DNA of 64,000 nt. Origin: Gammaproteobacteria bacterium RIFCSPHIGHO2_12_FULL_35_23. GTDB lineage: Bacteria; Pseudomonadota; Gammaproteobacteria; UBA12402. A model generated the notes under the pieces. That model searched no databases and was not told the origin of the DNA. It saw only the letters and a list, made by a program, of their open reading frames with translations. Shown here piece by piece: positions 28,000 to 37,600 of this stretch. The translations under genes were made by a program, and so were the position numbers. Numbering within the stretch: the first letter of the stretch is position 1; the number at the start of each line of letters is the position of its first letter. The stretch covers positions 1 through 64,000 of the forward strand of contig MGXT01000025.1 of assembly GCA_001801465.1 (NCBI GenBank), in the 5' to 3' direction.

Positions 28000-29274
28000 T
28001 TGCGTATCGTTTATTGTTTTTTAACTTATTTATTAATACCTGTGGTTTTATTGCGGCTATTATGGCGATCTCGTCTGGCTCCCGCTTATAAAAAACGCTG
28101 GCCTGAACGATTTGGTTTTTTTAAATTTTCCACTGCTGATCAACATGGCATTTGGGTACACGTGGTCTCAGTAGGTGAGGTCATCGCAGCAGTCCCACTT
28201 ATTCAAGCGCTTAGTAAACAATATCCACAGAAAAAACTAATTGTCACCACCATGACGCCAACCGGCTCAGAAAGGGTACGCTCTAATTTACCAAAAGAAA
28301 TTTTCCATGTTTATACACCATATGATATACCTGGTGCTATTAATCGTTTTTTAAATAAAGTAAAACCTGATTTATTAATTTTAATGGAAACAGAGCTTTG
28401 GCCTAATATTTTGCATGCTTGTAAAAAAAGAAAAATCCCTACCCTGCTCGCTAACGCTAGGTTATCTGCTAAATCAACCAAAGGTTATCAACATTTTCAA
28501 CCATTAACTAAACAAATGCTTGCTTGTCTTTCAGTGATTGCCGCACAAGCTAAACCAGATGCCGAACGTTTTATAAGTCTGGGTGCAACCGAAGCTCAAA
28601 TTAAAATTACTGGTAATATGAAATTTGATTTGCAGGTTCCTGCTAGTTTACAAGAAAGTGCTGAGATTTTAAGACAAAAACTAGGTTCTCATCGCCCTAT
28701 TTGGGTCGCTGCTAGCACCCATGAAGGAGAAGATGAAATACTCCTACGCGCATTCAAAAAAATTCGTTTAGAATTTCCCGAAAGCTTATTAATTCTGGTT
28801 CCAAGACATCCTGAAAGATTTAATAAAGTAGCTCAACTGTGCAAAAAAGAAGGCTTCAGACTAGCTCGTCGTAGCACCCGAGAAAGCTGTTTAGACAATA
28901 CCGCTATCTTTTTGGGTGATACGATGGGAGAACTGCGTTTATTTTTCGGTGCTGCAGATTTAGCTTTTATTGGCGGTAGTCTCATCCCACGTGGGGGACA
29001 CAACATGCTAGAAGCTGCTGCTTTCGGCTTACCTATTTTAACAGGTCCTCACTTTTTTAACTTCTTGGAAGTTGCACGCTTATTACAGGAAGCCGATGCT
29101 ATAAGAATTGTTAATAATGAAAATGAATTAGCTGAACAAGTCATCCTCTTGATGAAAGAGACAAATCTTCGCTATTTATTAGGCGAACGTTGCCAACAAG
29201 TGGTAAAAGCTAATCGAGGCGCTTTAGAGAACCATCTAACTATTATTGAAAAATTATTATGCTCAGGCCTGTAA
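28000..29274 (+). CDS. waaA: 3-deoxy-D-manno-octulosonic acid (Kdo) transferase
   Basis: Transfers Kdo to lipid IVA at the inner membrane during LPS core synthesis. Features are an N-terminal membrane anchor, GIWVHVVSVGEVIAAVPLI with the catalytic Glu, LMETELWPNILH, and the GT-B nucleotide site GGSLIPRGGHNMLEAAAFG. Length is 424 residues, as expected. The start appears to be TTG (28000-28002). Its end overlaps the next gene by 16 nt. Confidence 0.95.
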   Translation: MRIVYCFLTYLLIPVVLLRLLWRSRLAPAYKKRWPERFGFFKFSTADQHGIWVHVVSVGEVIAAVPLIQALSKQYPQKKLIVTTMTPTGSERVRSNLPKEIFHVYTPYDIPGAINRFLNKVKPDLLILMETELWPNILHACKKRKIPTLLANARLSAKSTKGYQHFQPLTKQMLACLSVIAAQAKPDAERFISLGATEAQIKITGNMKFDLQVPASLQESAEILRQKLGSHRPIWVAASTHEGEDEILLRAFKKIRLEFPESLLILVPRHPERFNKVAQLCKKEGFRLARRSTRESCLDNTAIFLGDTMGELRLFFGAADLAFIGGSLIPRGGHNMLEAAAFGLPILTGPHFFNFLEVARLLQEADAIRIVNNENELAEQVILLMKETNLRYLLGERCQQVVKANRGALENHLTIIEKLLCSGL

Positions 29275-30152
29275 CATTACTTATTCTTTTAGGTTTTATC
29301 TGGGGCTCTGGTTATTCTATTGCTCGCTTTGCGATGACCCATGGAGTAATGCCTTTAGGGTATGCTTTTTGGCAAAGCTGGGGGCCTAGTTTAGTATTAT
29401 TTCTATTTTTATTACTAAAAAGAATTAAGATTCATTGGGATCAAAAACATTTAGTTTTTTATTTGATTACCGCTTTATTAGGCATTGTTATTCCTAATAC
29501 TAATATTTATTTTACTGCAGCACATTTACCTGCCGGTATTTTAGCTGTTGTAGTTAATACTGTGCCGATTATTTCTTATCCACTTGCATTAATTTTTACT
29601 TTAGAACGCTTTAATCTTTTGCGAATCATTGGCGTAGTTATTGGTATACTTGGGATCATGTGTTTAGTGTTACCCAAAGCCAGCTTACCAACAATTCATG
29701 ATGCGCCCTGGATTCTTAGCACTTTAATTTCCCCGTTTTCATTTGCCTGTTGCGCAATTTTTAGTAGTAAATATAGACCAGCAAACACTGATTCAATTTC
29801 TTTATCCATGGGTATGTTATTATTTTCTTCTATTATTTTAACGCCACTCGTATTTACGATGCATGAATTTTATTCACTATTGCCGCCTTATAATATTGCA
29901 TCTTATATCATTTTATTGGAAATCGTATTATCAAGCATAGGCTATATCTTATTTTTTGAACTATTACGTACTGCTGGACCTGTTTATTATAGTTTAGTAG
30001 GTGGATTGGTAGGTTTAACAGGTATTTTTTGGGGATATGTTATTTTTCATGAAGCGCTAAACATTTGGACATCTATAGCTGTTATTTTAATCCTATCTGC
30101 TATATTCTTAGTGACTATTAAAATGAATGCTTATATAAAAAAATATGATTAA
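29259..30152 (+). CDS. EamA/DMT-family transporter
   Basis: A 297-residue ten-helix drug/metabolite carrier with two EamA repeats (about 1-135 and 150-290). It opens with LLILLGFIWGSGYSIARFA, and FHEALNIWTSIAVILILSAIF closes the second repeat, the typical E-containing motif. It overlaps waaA and the following gene (8 nt), giving a translationally coupled trio. The substrate is unknown. Confidence 0.88.
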   Translation: MLRPVTLLILLGFIWGSGYSIARFAMTHGVMPLGYAFWQSWGPSLVLFLFLLLKRIKIHWDQKHLVFYLITALLGIVIPNTNIYFTAAHLPAGILAVVVNTVPIISYPLALIFTLERFNLLRIIGVVIGILGIMCLVLPKASLPTIHDAPWILSTLISPFSFACCAIFSSKYRPANTDSISLSMGMLLFSSIILTPLVFTMHEFYSLLPPYNIASYIILLEIVLSSIGYILFFELLRTAGPVYYSLVGGLVGLTGIFWGYVIFHEALNIWTSIAVILILSAIFLVTIKMNAYIKKYD

Positions 30153-30918
30153 TAGAAAAGATTTACTGACTGCTTTACATTTAGATAAGCCTTTAGAGCT
30201 TATATTTCCTTTTTGTAATACCCTTTGGGCATTATGGATTGCTGCCGTAGGTGTCCCTTCCTTTAAAAGTTTAATTATCTTTTTATTAGGGATAATAATT
30301 TTACACGCCTTGATTAATTTTTCACCTGAAGTAATCAAAAAACAACAAACTAAAGTAATGTTATTAAGTAATTTGCATAAAATAGAATTAGCTGCTTTGT
30401 TAATTTTATTTATTGCAGCGCTCATTTTATTAACGAATTGGTTAACGATAGTCTTAACAATTGTCGGTGCTATTTTTTTTATTATTTATCTATTCCTGTC
30501 ACATTATCATAAAAATGAAATTGCTAGTATTTTTTACTCTTTAACCTGGGCCTGGTTAACACCGCTTGCTTTTACTATTCAAAATAAAGATATTGAAGCT
30601 ATCACTTGGTTGCTTTTCCTCAGCCTATTTTGCTGGTACTTTCTAACCGAGAAAGTTCGAAATTTGACCTTCAGTAACGAACCTATTAACTTACTTTCTT
30701 TTGCGATTATAAAATTAATAGTTTTTATCTTATTTATTATTACCGGAACCCTTTCTGGCCAAAGTATATGGTTCTTTGTTGGTTTAATTTTTACTTTAAT
30801 TCTTTTTATTTTTCAGCTTGACCTATTTGTTTGTAAAAAAATAAAGCAGGCTTACTCTTATTACAAATGGTTATCCTTAGTATTGTTAATTGGGATTATT
30901 TTAAGCTATCACCTTTAA
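30145..30918 (+). CDS. UbiA-like membrane protein lacking the Asp-rich prenyltransferase motifs
   Basis: A 257-residue polytopic protein. The N-terminus LHLDKPLELIFPFCNTLWAL and AAVGVPSFKSLIIFLLGII closely follow the opening of UbiA (LDKPxGxxLLLxPTLWALW... PSxxLLxIFxLG). A later LTPLAFTIQ matches the UbiA GIPMAFAAQ region. Where UbiA has NDxxDxxxD, this protein has NFSPEVIKK, and the second Asp motif region reads EKVRNLTFSNEPIN. Both magnesium-diphosphate sites are thus absent, so prenyltransferase activity is unlikely. It overlaps the DMT gene by 8 nt. Function is unknown. Confidence 0.72.
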   Translation: MINRKDLLTALHLDKPLELIFPFCNTLWALWIAAVGVPSFKSLIIFLLGIIILHALINFSPEVIKKQQTKVMLLSNLHKIELAALLILFIAALILLTNWLTIVLTIVGAIFFIIYLFLSHYHKNEIASIFYSLTWAWLTPLAFTIQNKDIEAITWLLFLSLFCWYFLTEKVRNLTFSNEPINLLSFAIIKLIVFILFIITGTLSGQSIWFFVGLIFTLILFIFQLDLFVCKKIKQAYSYYKWLSLVLLIGIILSYHL

Positions 30919-31037
30919 CCTACTCTTTTAAATGTTCCAAAAATTTACCAAAATAACCAATCAACGCTTTACTTCTTCAATTTATTCATTAAAAATACAA
31001 TGATAACAATTTCATACTCTTTAGGAATTTAAGATAA

Positions 31038-32330
31038 ATGGAAGTTTTGAACGACGTTAGCCATAATGATTTTATAAAATACGCTTTTATCATTATTGCT
31101 GGCTGTATGTTGGAAATGTATGATTTTGTAGTTTATAGTTTTTTTGCCGTAGGAATAGCACAGCTATTTTTTCCAGAACAATCTTTTTTTAATTCTTTAT
31201 TATTATCTTATGGAACCTTTGCTATTGGTTATTTTACAAGACCTCTTGGCGCTACTTTTTTTGGTTATTTAAGTGATACTAAAGGCAGAAAAGTGGCGCT
31301 CATTTATAGTGTCCTCTGTATGGGTATACCTATTTTCTTGATTGGTATTTTACCTACTTATCAAACGATTGGTTTTTTTGCCCCATTACTTTTATTAATT
31401 TTTAGGACTGCACAGGGACTTTCTTTAGGCGGAGAAATTTCTAGTGCTATTGCTTTTTTTAGTGAATATAGCAAAGAAAATCGTCGTGCCTTTACTACGT
31501 GCTGGGTATTCTTTGGCTTGAATTTTGGTATTGTCGTTGCCTCATTATTCGGCACATTAATTATTAAAATATTTACTCACGAACAAATTATGGCAGGTGC
31601 ATGGCGAATTCTTTTTATACTAGGCGGGGTAACTGCTGTCATTATTTACTTAATGCGTAAAAAATTATATGAAACGCCTAAGTTTACTCAATTACTTAGA
31701 GGACATTTAACTGACTCCTTACCTCTTTTACAAGTTTTTAAAACCTATAAGAAAAAACTTGTTATGGGATTTTTTATCTTCTGCATAGTCACTACAGCCA
31801 CTGCTACTTTATTTTTATTTATGCCAATTTATCTCTATTATTATTTAAATATAAAAGTAGAAACCGCTTATCTACTCAATACGATTAATTTAATTATTTT
31901 TACCTGCTTAATTCCATTAATAGCAATCTTAGCAGATAAATTTGGTAGAAAGCCTATATTAATTATAGGCATAATCGCTTTAATTTTTAATTGTTATCCA
32001 CTTTTCTTACTGCTAACTAATCCCAATCATCTTTTAGTTTTATGGGCTTTATTAAGTCTAGGTATCCCTACTGCTTTCTTATTTGCTCCAATAGGCGCAG
32101 TATTAGCAGAATTATTTAGTACCCCTGTCCGTACTACAGGATTAGGCATAGTTTATAATTTAAACTCAGCATTATTTTTAGGTTTAACGCCTGTTTTGTT
32201 ACTACTATTAATTAAATATACGCATAGCTTACAAGCACCTGCCTTGTATTTAATTATCACTGGCTTTTTAAGTTTAATTGCCACTTTATTTTTAAAAGAA
32301 TCGAAAGATTCAACTTTAGATATCAATTAG
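31038..32330 (+). CDS. MFS transporter, metabolite:H+ symporter (ProP-like) family
   Basis: A 430-residue twelve-helix carrier. YDFVVYSFFAVGIAQLFFPE and RPLGATFFGYLSDTKGRK (loop 2-3) are the hallmarks of the MHS/ProP branch, and FRTAQGLSLGGEISSA follows in helix 4-5. ADKFGRKPILI repeats the loop motif in the second half. Substrates in this branch are osmolytes or organic acids; none can be assigned here. Its end overlaps the convergent MFS gene by 8 nt. Confidence 0.9.
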   Translation: MEVLNDVSHNDFIKYAFIIIAGCMLEMYDFVVYSFFAVGIAQLFFPEQSFFNSLLLSYGTFAIGYFTRPLGATFFGYLSDTKGRKVALIYSVLCMGIPIFLIGILPTYQTIGFFAPLLLLIFRTAQGLSLGGEISSAIAFFSEYSKENRRAFTTCWVFFGLNFGIVVASLFGTLIIKIFTHEQIMAGAWRILFILGGVTAVIIYLMRKKLYETPKFTQLLRGHLTDSLPLLQVFKTYKKKLVMGFFIFCIVTTATATLFLFMPIYLYYYLNIKVETAYLLNTINLIIFTCLIPLIAILADKFGRKPILIIGIIALIFNCYPLFLLLTNPNHLLVLWALLSLGIPTAFLFAPIGAVLAELFSTPVRTTGLGIVYNLNSALFLGLTPVLLLLLIKYTHSLQAPALYLIITGFLSLIATLFLKESKDSTLDIN

Positions 32331-33816
32331 TTTTAGTTGATAAATCTCTTTTTAAAAAAACAAGTACTGCTGCAATAGGAATCACAAAACCTGCAACTAC
32401 TGTTATCCATAATAAAATACCTAAATGATTATAATTAGCTTGGACAATAATTTCCCCAGCTGGATTTTTAATTTCTCGACTGATAATCCAAATTTGATTA
32501 AGCAATTTACTGATTAGATTACCCGCCATAAGCGCCAAATTCATGAGCGAAGCCATCAAAGCAAACCAGGTTGCTGCATTACCACGAGGAGCATAAATAG
32601 CAATCAGTGTAAGCATGGGGATCATACTTAATTGAGCAAAAGGTGAACCTACTGCGGTATCGATTATTGCAATCGTTTGAGCCCCAAAACCAAAAATTGT
32701 TTGCGTCCAATGATGTAAACCATAATACATACCTAATACAGGTAAACTTAAAACAGTTCCTATGATTGTTAATGTAATGAAAATCCAACCTATTGGCTTT
32801 TGCGTAATATATTTAGCAAACGCCCACATTCCCACAATGGTTAAGCCGGCACTAATTTGCGCTAAAGTACCAAAAAAAACTTTATTAAACCCTAAGACAT
32901 CAATTTCCCACCATTGTAAACCTGGACCAACAGCTGGCATGGCTCGATAAATAAAAATAACGATCGCCGCACAAATAATTTGTTTTTTAATAGGCTTAGC
33001 AACGTCTTTAATCACTAAATTTAAAAAATAAATTACAACGATTAAACTTACTAAAAAGATAATTTCCTGATTAAACGGGATAGCCAACCAACTAGTTAGT
33101 ATAATAAACCATGCATAAAGTATTCCTCCCCCTAATATTTTCCAATTAACTGGTTTTAAAACGGGTACCTCTAAATTTACTAATAAACAACTGCTAACAC
33201 TGATGAAGGGAATAATTAACGTTAACAAAAAAATAGTTTGATATGAAACGACTTCAGCTAACCAACCTCCTAAACCTGCTACTAAAAACATCGCTATACT
33301 TAAAGCAAGTCGACCTAGTAATTGTACCATGGCTAATTCATGCTTAATTGCTTCTTCTGTTTGCCCAGTACGGACCACTACTTCAACTGACATGGCATCA
33401 GCTACCACATCTTGTAATACTAAACCAATCACTATTAATAGATTGGCTGTTAAATAAAGGGTTAAAGATGAGCCTAATTGAAATACCCACTGCCACTTTC
33501 CTGCAAGACCCGCTAATAACAGGCCCCCTATTACCATAAAACCACCGGCAATAAAAATATAGGCTCGTCGAATTGAGCCAAAAATAGGAATAGAATCAAC
33601 TAATTGGCCAAACACCATTTTGACCGTCCAAGGTAAAGTTAACCATACAGCTATCATCATTAAGGTAGCCGCTGAAAAATTTAATTGCTCTTTAACAAAA
33701 AAACTTTCTGCAATGCCTGAAAAACTCGCCGCCCCATAAGCAAAATAGAGCATTAAAAGAGGTAAATATCTTAAGCGAAATGATTTAATAGGTGTTAACA
33801 GCAATTCATTAATCAT
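32323..33816 (-). CDS. MFS transporter, BT1 (folate/biopterin)-like
   Basis: A 497-residue twelve-helix carrier. LPWTVKMVFGQLVDSIPIFGSIRRAYIF and LQDVVADAMSVEVV (the D-x-x-x-D region) resemble the BT1 folate-biopterin transporter group seen in protozoa, plants and some bacteria. The substrate assignment rests only on that resemblance. Monocistronic on the minus strand, convergent with the preceding MFS gene and divergent from the ZIP gene. Confidence 0.78.
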   Translation of the reverse strand: MINELLLTPIKSFRLRYLPLLMLYFAYGAASFSGIAESFFVKEQLNFSAATLMMIAVWLTLPWTVKMVFGQLVDSIPIFGSIRRAYIFIAGGFMVIGGLLLAGLAGKWQWVFQLGSSLTLYLTANLLIVIGLVLQDVVADAMSVEVVVRTGQTEEAIKHELAMVQLLGRLALSIAMFLVAGLGGWLAEVVSYQTIFLLTLIIPFISVSSCLLVNLEVPVLKPVNWKILGGGILYAWFIILTSWLAIPFNQEIIFLVSLIVVIYFLNLVIKDVAKPIKKQIICAAIVIFIYRAMPAVGPGLQWWEIDVLGFNKVFFGTLAQISAGLTIVGMWAFAKYITQKPIGWIFITLTIIGTVLSLPVLGMYYGLHHWTQTIFGFGAQTIAIIDTAVGSPFAQLSMIPMLTLIAIYAPRGNAATWFALMASLMNLALMAGNLISKLLNQIWIISREIKNPAGEIIVQANYNHLGILLWITVVAGFVIPIAAVLVFLKRDLSTKTN

Positions 33817-33914
33817 TATTAAATCATCCTGATGAAATGATTAAAGCATGTATTATAGCAAGTCTTGACAGCTATGATAAACTATCTACAGTGTAATTAC
33901 CAAATGGACAAATT

Positions 33915-34667
33915 ATGGATTTAACTTCTTTAAAACTTATTGCTGCAGTTGCTATATTTTTTATTGCTGCTGTCGCTGGCTGGTTTCCGTTTCGAAAAAA
34001 AGCACTTAGCTTAGCTAAATTTGACTTTCCTCGCGGTGAAGCACTGGCTTGTGGAATATTTTTAGGAGCTGCTCTTATTCATATGCTGAGTAATGCTAAT
34101 TATAATTTTTCCCAATTAGGTATTCATTACCCGCTTGCTTTTTTATTATGCGGCGTTAGCTTTTTATTGTTATTACTTTTAGAACATTTAAGCAGTGAAA
34201 TTAGTGAGCATGAAGGTAAAAATACTGCCTCCGTTGCCTTATTAGCTGTCATTATGTTAGCCATTCACTCTCTGTTTGAAGGAGCAGCTTTAGGTTTAAG
34301 TGGTAGTTTAAGTACTGCTGTTTTAATTTTAATTGCTATTTTAGCGCATAAATGGGCCGCAAGTTTTTCGCTCGCTGTTCAAATTAATAAAAGTGATGTA
34401 AGTTTTAAATTAGGTATAGTGGCTTTTGCCATCTTTACAGTTATGACACCCATAGGTATTTTACTCGGTAATTCTATTGTTAATTTTTCAGGACAATCGT
34501 TTATTGAACCAATCTTTACAGCTATAGCTGCTGGTACATTTCTTTATATTGGTACTCTACACGGCTTAAAGCGCTCAGTAATGATTGAGCGCTGTTGTAA
34601 CTTACGTGACTTTAGCTTTGTCATCATAGGCTTTGGACTCATGGCTCTGGTCGCGCTATGGACTTGA
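33915..34667 (+). CDS. ZIP-family divalent metal transporter
   Basis: A 250-residue eight-helix protein with HMLSNAN in helix 2, HSLFEGAALGLSGS in helix 4 (the HSxxEG metal site) and HKWAASFSLAV in helix 5 (HK motif), the metal path of ZIP carriers. Probably zinc or another divalent cation uptake. It ends only 3 nt before the convergent stop of the large GT20 gene. Confidence 0.92.
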   Translation: MDLTSLKLIAAVAIFFIAAVAGWFPFRKKALSLAKFDFPRGEALACGIFLGAALIHMLSNANYNFSQLGIHYPLAFLLCGVSFLLLLLLEHLSSEISEHEGKNTASVALLAVIMLAIHSLFEGAALGLSGSLSTAVLILIAILAHKWAASFSLAVQINKSDVSFKLGIVAFAIFTVMTPIGILLGNSIVNFSGQSFIEPIFTAIAAGTFLYIGTLHGLKRSVMIERCCNLRDFSFVIIGFGLMALVALWT

Positions 34668-34670
34668 TTA

Positions 34671-37600
34671 CTAGCTTCTAAGCTCACGAGCACCCCCCAT
34701 CCCCTCAGAAATTTCTTCAGGCATTCCTGCTGCTACTGGTGCAGGCTGCGGCTGAACTAAAGGAGAGACTCTTCTTCCAGCAGCTGAAAATCTTCTTAAA
34801 AGACTTGCTAAGGGACCTGGCATAGGGCCCCCTTTCGGTGACAGAGAGGTTATAGAACCCTCACCCGATGAGACAGCGCTTCCTGGTCTATCACCAGAAG
34901 CTGGTTCTGCTGATTCTTCTGCTACAGCTGGTGGTACTTTTGCACTTGTAAAACCAGCGGCATCTTCCTCTCCACTAGCTAAAGTCGTACTTAACTCACC
35001 ACTAACACTCATCGTTCCACTAAATAAAGTAAAAAGATTAGCAGGTCGTTCTACCAATTGTCGAACAGCAAGCTCCGTAACGCGCTCAGGTTGTCCTTGA
35101 GTTCCTCTACTACCTAAAGACTCTAAGCTACCACCATCACGGCTACTACCTGCTGCTGTAGCAGGCGTAGAATCAACCCCGGCAGGAGTTACTCCATCAG
35201 GTACTGCTCCAGGTAATAATCCTGCTGCTAATAAAGCAGCTTCTTCACCACCTCCTTCGCCTGCACTTCCCCCACTCTCACTTAAAGTTGTACTTGAAAT
35301 TCCGCGTCTTCGTCTACTAGCTCTACTTTCTCTTTCATCCTCACTTAAATGCGGCTCACCGCCTGCTTCTGCTAAAGCCTGCATGGTTTGTCCCGTTGTT
35401 TGCAATCGTAGCTTAGCGGGAGGAGAAACGAGAGCAATTACTCTATCTGGAGAAGGTGTTGCTGCAACAACAGGCTCTCTTTCTCTTCTATCTTCTGCTA
35501 AAGGAATTGGTGCTCTAAATCGACTACCGCCAGCTCCGGCTCCCGCAGTAGCAGCTGCTGCTATTGCAGAAGCGGGTGTAACACTTCTGCTTCTTCTAGA
35601 ACCAACAGGTGAAGCAAGCGCACTAGGAGAATGACTAACTGCTGCACCAGGGTTACCTACTTGAAATCTCCCTGGCGTAGCGCCTAAAAAACGAGCCGGC
35701 CAATCTGGATCTCTGCCGCTATCTGTTCTTGGCATACTCTCTGGACTTACACCTTGTGGTGCAACAATACTGGGAAGTGGCAAGGTAGAAGGTAAAACAA
35801 CCCCTAAGAATCTTAAACAAATAGCAGCCCAAGAATCAACTTTACCATCAAAATCAATTCTCTCTTGTGCTGCACTAGCGAGCTTGCTTTTTTCTTTTTG
35901 TGACATCAATAAGCCGCGCAACATGGCTTTTTTAATAGAAACAATGTGCGCTCTAATTTCTGGTGAACTGACATCAACTGGGATAACAAAATCACCAATA
36001 CGTTTAAAAGCTCCAGCCCCTTTACTTAAAATAACACAACCATCCTGTTTACCTGCTGGTTTACCGCGCATTGCTAAAAGAGCTTCCATACACATAAGGT
36101 TACAACCATCGACAGGGTCTACAGGTACTAATATAACCTCGGATCCTTGGAAAAGTGTTCTTATTCCATCTAAATCTACTGTTTTTGGATAAAAAAATAT
36201 CCTACTATCTCCAAATCTTCTTTTTATTTGTGCCACATAATAATCTAATAATAATCGTAACACATGATAAGCTAGTACGTTTTCACGAGATGGTGCAATT
36301 TGTAACACCAACACCACTGATTCAATCGCTTTAATCTTAGCTCTTAGTTTATCAACTTTAGGACTTGTTGGATCATCCCTTAACAGAACATTTAATTTTG
36401 TTCGATACTGCTCTTCAGATTCCAGCAACTCAACATAAGCGAGTAATAATAAATCTAATCCTTTGGTATAATCTGCTCGACCACTTGCAAAAATTATTTT
36501 GGTTGCTGGATCTTCAACAGAACGTTCAACCTCTGAGCTTCCTCTATCTTCTTCTTCTCTGCTAACTGCAGCGCCTGCAGCAGCCGCAGCACCAGAAATT
36601 GCTCCAGTTGCAGCAGCTTGGGTTACTTGTGTTTCTCTTAAAGCACGTTGACGACTAGCTCTTGCTCTAGTTAATAAACTTATACACTCCGCACTATGAC
36701 CAGGTTTTTCGATACTGGGATCAACGCCAATTAAAGCATGCTGAACAGAAACAACTCTACCAGTTTCTGGGTTAACAATAGCATTCTCTCTAACCTCCCA
36801 ACCTAATACTGTTTGTACAGTTGCCAAGAAATTTTCTCTATATTCCTCAATATGAAAACGAATTTCATCCGCTTGAAGCCAAGCGTGCAATAAATCCACA
36901 TGATGCGCCATGCGCTGGAAAATTTCTGGTTGAGGAAAAGGAATATGATGAAAATAAGCGATTTTTACATCAGGATGTATGGCTTTTATACCTTGAGCCA
37001 CCGTTAACATTTGATAGTCATTGACCCAGACTACAGGCTCTAAGCCCTTTGCTATCGCTTCTGCTATCTGGCAATTAGCCTGCTGTGCAAAGGCTTGATT
37101 GACTCTTAAATAAGCTTCCCAAGCTTCTTCAAAAGTAAATTTACTCTCTGCACTTGCCATATACAGTTTTTCTATTTCAAACAAAAGCACGGGATTAGTT
37201 AATATCCGATCTAAGATTTGAATTTCTACCTCTGCAAGTTCTGCTATACCATTTCTATGGCAACGCATTAAAATACTATACGCTAGATCAATAGGCGGGT
37301 TTTCTATTAATGCAATTAAACATGCCTCTTCTCCGGGTAATAAGGTTCCCCTTTCTTTTTTCTTTGTTAACACAGCCATTTGCTCAGAAGTAGGTGCTTC
37401 GCTCAGCTCTCTTTTCGGAACTCCATGCATAATAGGCCAAAGAGCCCCGTTTGCAAAAAACTCATAATGCCCTTCTTGAGCTCTAGACGGTAAAGGTACT
37501 GGAATACTGTGAATCTTAGCTGTACTCATTACTCTACCAGCATCAGCAAGCAGTGCTTGACTTTCTGCTGTCGCTGGATCTTTATCTCCTAATAAATCAC

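Noticed and set aside
30980..31010. A Fur-box-like stretch (AATGATAACAATT) upstream of the ProP-like MFS gene
   Set aside because: Hand count gives only about 12 of 19 consensus matches in very AT-rich DNA, which is close to background.
35383..37024. Several plus-strand open frames inside the GT20 protein gene
   Set aside because: They lie opposite conserved GT20 coding sequence or the repetitive tail, have no ribosome sites and match no family.
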